Source: Streptomyces sp. SID12501 (GTDB lineage Bacteria; Actinomycetota; Actinomycetes; Streptomycetales; Streptomycetaceae). From it: 64,000 nucleotides of DNA. Of the stretch, positions 58,749 through 64,000 are shown piece by piece; within the stretch, counting starts at the first letter, position 1, and each line of letters starts with the position of its first letter. The notes beneath the pieces were generated by a model that saw only the letters and a program-made list of their open reading frames with translations, did not search any database and had not been told where the DNA came from. The DNA lies in the NCBI RefSeq assembly GCF_010550245.1, contig NZ_JAAGLU010000003.1, forward strand, positions 248,001 through 312,000, written 5' to 3'. The translations under genes were made by a program, and so were the position numbers.

Positions 58749-59586
58749 GGGACCTCGCCGTCCACAGTTCGGGGAACACGTTCTTCTGCGCCCGCTTCTC
58801 CAGCCAGGCGACCCCGGCGGAGCCGCCGGTACCGGCCTTGGCGCCCATGGCCCGCCGGGTGGCGACGAGATGGTCGTTGCGCCAACGCCACACCAGCTCG
58901 GCGACGTCCGTCAACGCCTCACCGAGGCGGGCGAGTTCGGCCTCGGGGTCACCGGAGTACAGCGCGGTCCAGGCGGCCTCGACCTCGGCCGACGGCTCGT
59001 ACCGCCGGGACACGTCCCGGGACAGGACGGCGTCCGGGACGGCGTACCCGCGGCGCGCGAGCAGCGCCAACACCTCGTCGTACAGGCTCGGTTCGTGCAG
59101 CGCCTTCTCCAGCTCGGCGTACACACGGGATGCGGCGCGGTGCGGTACGAGCATCGACGCGGACTTCTCGCCGAGCAGGAACTCCATCCGCCGGTACATC
59201 GCGGACTGGAACCCGGAACCCTCACCGAGGGCGGCGCGGTACGAGTTGAACTGGGCCGGGGTGAGCTGGGCGAGGGGACGCCACGAGGCGTTGAGCGCGT
59301 CCAGCTCACGCACGGACCGCTTGAGCGCGGCGACGGCGGTGGGCACGTCGTCTCCGCGCAGCGCCTTCGCGGCGGTCTCCCACTCGTGCACGATGACCGT
59401 GAACCACAGCTCCATGACCTGGGTGGTCACCAGGAAGACCATCTCTCCGGGGTCGTCGGAGAGGGGGTGCTGGAGGTGGGTGAGGACGTCGGCCTGTACG
59501 TAGTCCTCGTACGGGGTGGTTCCGGCGAAGTCGAGATGCGGGGTCTCGGGCTCCGAAGCCTCGGAGTGCTGGGCCTGGAGGGACAT
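58741..59586 (-). CDS. kynA: tryptophan 2,3-dioxygenase
   Basis: 281 residues. TDO signatures: DFAGTTPYEDYVQADVLTHLQHPLSDDPGEMVFLVTTQVMELWFTVIVHEW, ASWRPLAQLTPAQFNSYRAALGEGSGFQSAMYRRMEFLLGEK, and WRWRNDHLVATRRAMGAKAGTGGSAGVAWLEK with the heme-ligand His. It opens the tryptophan ring to N-formylkynurenine. RBS AGGAGA lies nine bases before the ATG. First gene of the kynA-kynU-hydrolase set; anthranilate made here can feed secondary metabolism. Confidence 0.97.
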   Translation of the reverse strand: MSLQAQHSEASEPETPHLDFAGTTPYEDYVQADVLTHLQHPLSDDPGEMVFLVTTQVMELWFTVIVHEWETAAKALRGDDVPTAVAALKRSVRELDALNASWRPLAQLTPAQFNSYRAALGEGSGFQSAMYRRMEFLLGEKSASMLVPHRAASRVYAELEKALHEPSLYDEVLALLARRGYAVPDAVLSRDVSRRYEPSAEVEAAWTALYSGDPEAELARLGEALTDVAELVWRWRNDHLVATRRAMGAKAGTGGSAGVAWLEKRAQKNVFPELWTARSHV

Positions 59587-59689
59587 CGCTGTCTCCTGTT
59601 GTACTCAGGGTAGCGGTCCGCCCCTGCCGAATTCCGACACGGGGGCCCCGGTCCCCGGGGCATTCAACACAATCGTGCCCCGAATCCGC

Positions 59690-59717
59690 AAGGCCCGCCT
59701 GTTCACAGGCGGGCCTT
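59690..59717 (+). terminator. intrinsic terminator without an obvious upstream gene
   Basis: A perfect 12-bp stem (AAGGCCCGCCTG and its complement) with loop TTCA and T-rich end (CTTTTGT) oriented for plus-strand transcripts. Upstream on the plus strand there is no recognised gene (the kyn genes run the other way); it may end an unseen small RNA or block antisense reading from the kyn promoter region. The 354-bp gap 59587-59940 otherwise holds only the kynA promoter and the lipoprotein promoter. Confidence 0.75.
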
Positions 59718-59940
59718 TTGTACGGACAAACGGTTGCCCAAGCCGCCCCGGAGGCGGAGGGGGTGTTCTCCGGGCATCCGGCGCGGGTGGTGGAGCGGTC
59801 GTCGGGACGTGCCGGCGAGGGCGGGGCCGAGGCACGCCGGCGCCGTCTGTCCCCCTTTTCACCGAACCGCCCACCCACTCCACACGTACTTTTGTACGAT
59901 CACCGCACGCAAGGCGGGGGTACCAAGGGGGAGGGCGTGG

Positions 59941-60834
59941 ATGTGCGACAACTCAGGTAGACGCGGGGCGACTTGGCGGCTGAGGACCGTGACATCGGTT
60001 GCCGCGGCGGCTGTGCTGGTCGGCGGCTGCGGTGCCGGGGACGAGAAGGCGGCCGGACCCAGCCCTTCGGCGTCCGGCCGGTCCGCGACTCCGACCGCGG
60101 CAGGCTCTCCGTCATCGACCTCGTCCTCGTCGTCACCCGCGTCTCCCTCAACCCCGTCGGCTTCGCCGTCCACGAGTGGTGACGCGTCGTCGCTGACACC
60201 GTTCCAGGCGGACCCCGCCCAGGTGCCCCGGACGAAGCAGCAGGCCGAGAAGCTGGCGATGGCTGTCGCGCTGCAACCGGCGGCGTGGGGCGCGGACTTC
60301 CGGGCTCAGCAGCCGGCCGCGAGTACCCCCGGCACCGTCGCCGTGCTCGGCGAACAGTGCCGGTGGGAACGCCGGGCTCTCCCCAAGGGTGTCCTGGCCT
60401 CGCGGTCCCTCTACAGCGAGATTCCCGGCAGCGGAGCCAAGGGCGAGGTCAGGGTGACCGCGGCGGTCACCGTGCACGCCACAGTGCTCGACGCCGACGA
60501 CCAGTTGTCCACCACGCTGGAGGAGCCGTTGCGCTGCCAGGAACAGCAGGTCCGTACCGATGAACGGATATCCGGGCTCATCTCGGTCGGCAATCCGTAC
60601 GGCCAGGGCGGCAACACCTACGCGGACGACGCGGTCGTCGAGATAGGCAAATACCTCACCGGGAACAGCGAGCAGACATATCGCTGGCAGGTCGCCCGGC
60701 TCGGCACGGTGGTCGTGACCGTGTCGGTGAAGGGCGCCAAGGGCCACTCGGACGACGAGTTGTCCCAGTACGCGTCGCAAGCCCTCGTCACGATGCTCGA
60801 CCGCGTGAAGTCCGAGCTCGGGGGGAAGAACTGA
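59941..60834 (+). CDS. lipoprotein of the receptor-kinase operon
   Basis: 297 residues from ATG 59941 (GGGGGAGGG six bases upstream). Lipobox VLVGGC (Cys about 30), then a Ser/Pro/Thr-rich linker (about 40-95) and a globular domain of about 200 residues with strands VRVTAAVTVHATVLDADDQLSTTLEEPLRC and VVTVSVKGAKGHSDDELSQYASQALVTML. Six of the strand positions resemble surface sensor lipoproteins linked to kinases. The stop overlaps the kinase start (TGATG at 60832), so it is coupled to the receptor kinase and may supply its ligand or modulate it. Confidence 0.8.
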   Translation: MCDNSGRRGATWRLRTVTSVAAAAVLVGGCGAGDEKAAGPSPSASGRSATPTAAGSPSSTSSSSSPASPSTPSASPSTSGDASSLTPFQADPAQVPRTKQQAEKLAMAVALQPAAWGADFRAQQPAASTPGTVAVLGEQCRWERRALPKGVLASRSLYSEIPGSGAKGEVRVTAAVTVHATVLDADDQLSTTLEEPLRCQEQQVRTDERISGLISVGNPYGQGGNTYADDAVVEIGKYLTGNSEQTYRWQVARLGTVVVTVSVKGAKGHSDDELSQYASQALVTMLDRVKSELGGKN

Positions 60835-63065
60835 TGGAGCCGCTGCGTTCGTCCGATCCCGCGCGTATCGCGGACCATCGCCTGCTCGGGCGGCTCGGCG
60901 CCGGAGGCATGGGCGTGGTGTACCTGGCGCGCACGCCGGGTGGCTCCCTGGTGGCGCTGAAGGTGCTGCTCGCCGAGTACGCCGAGGAGCCGGGCTTCAA
61001 GGAACGGTTCCGCCGCGAGGTCGAGGTCGCCCGGCAGGTCGACAGCCCCTGGTCGGTGCCGCTGGTGGACGCCGACGCGGACGCGGAGGCACCGTGGCTG
61101 GCGACCACGTTCGTACCCGGTCCGTCCCTGGGCGAGGCGGTGGGCGCGTACGGGCCCCTGGCGGAGCACGGGCTGCGGCTGCTCGGCGGCCGGCTGGCCG
61201 AGGCGCTGAGCCAGGTGCACCGGGCCGGGCTGGTCCACCGGGATCTGAAGCCGGGCAACGTGCTGATCGCCCACGACGGGCCTCGGCTGATCGACTTCGG
61301 CATAGCCCGGGCACCGGAGGACACGACACTCACGGCGACCGGGATGGTGGTCGGCACGCCCGGCTATCTGTCGCCCGAGCAGGCCGAGGGACGCGGTGCG
61401 GACGGCGGTATCGGGCCGGCGAGCGACGTGTTCTCCCTCGGGTGTGTCCTGGTGTACGCGGCGACCGGCCGGGCGCCGTTCGGCAGCGGAGCGGTCGACG
61501 CCCTGCTGTACCGGGCGGTGCACGATCCGGCGGACCTCGACGGGGTGCCGGAGGGGCTGCTTGAGGTGCTGGGCCGCTGTCTGGAGAAGGATCCGGCCCG
61601 GCGGCCGGACGCCCAGGAACTGGTGCGGGAGCTGGCCTCCGACAGCGACGCGCAGGACGCGGAGGACGCGGAGGCGTCCGAGTGGCTTCCCGAACCGGTC
61701 ACCCGGCTGATCGCGGAGCGATCGGCCGCCGCGCTCGCGCTGCCGGACATCGAGCACACGCTGGCGCCGTCCGACGCGCCGCCGGATTCCGGGCCCGCGG
61801 AGCCCGACACACGCGAGACGTCCGGGTCGCCGGAGCCACAGGACGCCGGCCCGGCCGGCCGGCGCCGTTTCCTCCTGCTCGCCGGTGGCGCCGTGGTGCT
61901 GGCGGCGGGCGCGGGCGGGACCTGGTGGGCGGTCGCCCGGGACAACGACTCGGGAGACGACAGCCCTGCCGCCGCCACGTCTCCTCGGCGCCCGGTGCAC
62001 ACCGTCGCGCTGCACGGTGACCTCACCGGCCCACAGCGGGAGACGGGCAAGGCCCAGGAGCGCGGACTGCGGCTGGCCGTCGCGGAGTTCAACGCGCGCG
62101 CCGACGCCCCGTTCACCGTGAAGGTCAAGGTCGTCGACGACGCGGGCGATCCGACGACCTCGGCCCGGCTCGCCACGGAACTCACCGACGATCCGGCGGT
62201 CCTCGCCGTGGTCGGCCCGACCACCGACGCCACGGCGCAGACGGCGCTCGCGAAGTACGACGCCGGGCTGCTGCCGGTCGTCGCCGTGTCCCCCGGCGGG
62301 ATCAGCCTCGTCCTCCAGGGGTTCCGCTCGTTCCTGCTCGGACGGCTGCCCGACTCGGTGCTTCCCGTCTACGTCAGCAACTATCTGCGCGGGACGGCCC
62401 GTTCACGCAAGGTCGGCATCGTCCTCGACCGCCCGGCCGGCAACTACGGTTCGGCCCTGGCCAGTTCCCTCAGCACCGCGCTCAACAACGTGCAGCAGCC
62501 GTTGGTTCCGGAAGTGGTCAGCGCGATGCACCGCGACTTCGGCAGCACGGTGGACTCCATGCTCTCCGCCGGCGCCGACTCCGTGTTCTTCGCCGGTCTG
62601 GCCGACCGGGGGGCGTTGATCGCCGAGACGCTGCGCGAACGCGCCTTCAAGGGTGCACGCGTGTCCGGTCCCGCGCTGCTCGACGGGCGGTTCCTGACGG
62701 AGGCTCAGGAGGCGGCCGAGGGCTGGGCCCTGGTGGCTCCGGTCATCGACGCGACCCGGAAGCCCGAGGCACAGAAGTTCGCCGCGGCCTACCGCGAGCG
62801 CTGGAAGGAGGCGCCGCCCCGGTACGCGGCGGAGGCGTACGACGTGACCGGGATGCTGTTGAAGGCCCTGGCCGGCCTGCCGTCGAAGGACCGTACCCGG
62901 GAGAAGCTGCTCGCGGCCGTGCGGGCGGGGAAGTACGAGGGCATCACGAAGTCGTTCGCCTTCCAGGCCACCGGCATGATGGTCATCGACGGCACCGGCG
63001 GCTTCCTCTGGCGGGTCGAGCAGGGCGACTTCGTGTACGGCGGCCCCGCTCCGCTCACCGTCTGA
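60834..63065 (+). CDS. receptor Ser/Thr kinase fused to a periplasmic-binding-protein sensor
   Basis: 743 residues. Kinase domain 1-265: K43, HRDLKPGN (D137), DFG (D154), SPEQ. Juxtamembrane WLPEPVTRLIAERSAAALALP, then one membrane helix (RRFLLLAGGAVVLAAGAGGTWWAV, about 345-368). Outside: a type I periplasmic-binding-protein domain of the Leu/Ile/Val-receptor kind (about 385-740; VHTVALHGDLTGPQRETGKAQERGLRLAVAEFNARADAPFTV, VVDDAGDPTTSARLATELTDDPAVLAVVGPTTDATAQTA, ADSVFFAGLADRGALIAETLRERAFKGARVSG, YAAEAYDVTGMLLKALAGLP). The domain that usually feeds an ABC importer is here a kinase ectodomain, so the kinase probably senses an amino acid or similar ligand directly. Confidence 0.93.
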   Translation: MEPLRSSDPARIADHRLLGRLGAGGMGVVYLARTPGGSLVALKVLLAEYAEEPGFKERFRREVEVARQVDSPWSVPLVDADADAEAPWLATTFVPGPSLGEAVGAYGPLAEHGLRLLGGRLAEALSQVHRAGLVHRDLKPGNVLIAHDGPRLIDFGIARAPEDTTLTATGMVVGTPGYLSPEQAEGRGADGGIGPASDVFSLGCVLVYAATGRAPFGSGAVDALLYRAVHDPADLDGVPEGLLEVLGRCLEKDPARRPDAQELVRELASDSDAQDAEDAEASEWLPEPVTRLIAERSAAALALPDIEHTLAPSDAPPDSGPAEPDTRETSGSPEPQDAGPAGRRRFLLLAGGAVVLAAGAGGTWWAVARDNDSGDDSPAAATSPRRPVHTVALHGDLTGPQRETGKAQERGLRLAVAEFNARADAPFTVKVKVVDDAGDPTTSARLATELTDDPAVLAVVGPTTDATAQTALAKYDAGLLPVVAVSPGGISLVLQGFRSFLLGRLPDSVLPVYVSNYLRGTARSRKVGIVLDRPAGNYGSALASSLSTALNNVQQPLVPEVVSAMHRDFGSTVDSMLSAGADSVFFAGLADRGALIAETLRERAFKGARVSGPALLDGRFLTEAQEAAEGWALVAPVIDATRKPEAQKFAAAYRERWKEAPPRYAAEAYDVTGMLLKALAGLPSKDRTREKLLAAVRAGKYEGITKSFAFQATGMMVIDGTGGFLWRVEQGDFVYGGPAPLTV

Positions 63066-64000
63066 TGGAGCCGCTGCGCACCGGCGACCCGTCCCGGCTG
63101 GGCCGCTACCGTCTGCTGAGGCGACTGGGCGCCGGCGGCATGGGGGTGGTCTTCCTGGCCCGTGCGCCCAGTGGTGCGATCGCCGCGGTGAAGGTGGTGC
63201 GGTCCTCGTACGCCGATGAGGCGGGCTTCCGGGCCCGTTTCCGCCGTGAGATCGAGGCCGCCCGGCAGGTGGACAGCCGGTGGGTGGTCCCGTTGCTGGA
63301 CGCGGACGCCGACGCGGAGACTCCGTGGCTGGCGACCTCGTACATACCGGGACCCTCGCTCGCCGAGACGGTGGACGCCTTCGGACCGCTGTCGCCGGCT
63401 TCCGTGCGGGTGCTGGGCCTGCGGCTCGCCGAGGCGCTGGAGTCGGTGCACGGGGCCGGTCTCGTGCACCGCGATGTGAAGCCGGGCAACGTCCTGCTGG
63501 CACCGGACGGGCCACGGCTCATCGACTTCGGGATCGCCCGCGCGCCGGAGGCCACCGCGCTCACCTCCAGCGGCGTGATCGTCGGCTCGCCCGGCTTCCT
63601 GTCGCCCGAGCAGGCGCAGGCGAGGGGTGGGGAGATCGGCCCGCCCAGCGATGTGTTCTCGCTGGGGTGTGTGCTGGCGTTCGCCGCGACCGGCGTACGG
63701 CCGTTCGGCGGCGGAGGGGCCGCCGGCATGCTGCTGCGCACCGTCTACGACGAACCGGATCCGACGGCGATCCCGGACGACCTGACGCCCCTGGTGAGGG
63801 CGTGCCTGCACAAGGATCCGCCCGCCCGGCCCTCCCTCGCCGCACTCCGTGAGGCACTCACGGAAGGAACGGAGCCCGACTCCGCCCAGCGGTCGGGCTG
63901 GCTGTCCGCGCCGGTCACCCGACTGATCAACGACCGGTCCGCCGCCGTGCTCACCATCGGCACGATCGAGCCGACCCAGGTGTCCGCGTCGTCAGCGTCG
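63065..64000 (+). CDS. Ser/Thr kinase, truncated by the window end
   Basis: 312 residues visible, continuing past the end. It begins inside the TGATG at the end of the previous gene. Kinase motifs: GAGGMG, K43 (AAVKVV), HRDVKPGN (D137), DFG (D154), SPEQAQ. Sequence is so close to the preceding kinase, including WLSAPVTRLINDRSAAVLTI, that the two arose by tandem duplication. Its ectodomain lies outside the window and is probably another sensor of similar type. Confidence 0.93.
   Translation, partial: MEPLRTGDPSRLGRYRLLRRLGAGGMGVVFLARAPSGAIAAVKVVRSSYADEAGFRARFRREIEAARQVDSRWVVPLLDADADAETPWLATSYIPGPSLAETVDAFGPLSPASVRVLGLRLAEALESVHGAGLVHRDVKPGNVLLAPDGPRLIDFGIARAPEATALTSSGVIVGSPGFLSPEQAQARGGEIGPPSDVFSLGCVLAFAATGVRPFGGGGAAGMLLRTVYDEPDPTAIPDDLTPLVRACLHKDPPARPSLAALREALTEGTEPDSAQRSGWLSAPVTRLINDRSAAVLTIGTIEPTQVSASSAS

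Noticed and set aside
59600..59700. Possible tRNA or att site before the terminator at 59690
   Set aside because: The stretch has GC-rich stems but no acceptor/anticodon/T-arm arrangement or TTCGA-type loop in the right place on either strand.
1..64000. CRISPR array
   Set aside because: No regularly spaced repeats with unique spacers were seen; the short tandem repeats found are all direct, without spacers.

Overview
The window is chromosomal DNA of a Streptomyces or very close relative. It is strongly GC-rich with GC-biased third codon positions and carries Streptomyces-typical families: repeated Scr1/DUF5753 plus DUF397 pairs, PASTA-less Ser/Thr kinases with 'WLPEPVTRLI'-like juxtamembrane regions, a LAXTG surface protein, CU044_5270, and class-typical sigma factors. 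About 54 real coding regions or gene remnants are supported; 3..491 and 63065..64000 run off the window edges.

Layout. 1-6.1 kb is a conflict/toxin region: the 3' end of a SLATT membrane protein, a small unknown protein, a likely immunity gene and a 1513-residue secreted lectin/coiled-coil polymorphic toxin. 6.6-16.7 kb holds a Ser/Thr kinase, a class III aminotransferase with a GntR regulator coupled to a glycosyltransferase/membrane fusion, small genes, and three secreted proteins including a family 3 pectate lyase and a GH12 glucanase. 16.8-19.3 kb holds a ribbon-helix-helix/PIN-like toxin-antitoxin pair and then an IscB element: an intact RuvC+HNH RNA-guided nuclease with a structured HEARO/omega-RNA-like leader and matching end hairpins. 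This is the most notable system in the window.

19.4-29.5 kb is an accessory mix: an HTH protein, a WhiJ-like Scr1/DUF397 pair, an ECF sigma factor with a CU044_5270 partner, a HAD protein, a small protein ending in a RHIM-like amyloid motif, a DUF4097 protein divergent from its probable regulator with a striking cluster of CGTTGC repeats, a GNAT enzyme and an EamA transporter behind an unusual palindromic operator. 29.9-36 kb encodes surface and secreted proteins (LAXTG protein, Tat-exported 5'-nucleotidase, beta-propeller/Ig-like protein) and a Uma2 protein.

36.1-43.2 kb looks like core chromosome: purA, a diacylglycerol-kinase-like protein, and eutBC divergent from a permease (ethanolamine use without a microcompartment). 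43.25-48.3 kb is a small accessory island bounded by a degenerate and an intact copy of the 3' end of one MarR/GbsR-type regulator gene; inside are a HEPN-motif protein, an IS630-type transposase relic, a mycothiol-type maleylpyruvate isomerase/DinB protein and a second Scr1/DUF397/ATPase cluster. 48.3-56.3 kb carries the regulator with a divergent ABC exporter, a P450, a FemAB-like protein and a NarL-type two-component system. 56.4-59.6 kb is a tryptophan-to-anthranilate set (hydrolase/formamidase, kynureninase, tryptophan 2,3-dioxygenase). 59.9 kb to the end is a receptor-kinase operon: a lipoprotein, a Ser/Thr kinase fused to a periplasmic-binding-protein sensor, and a second kinase, joined by TGATG overlaps.
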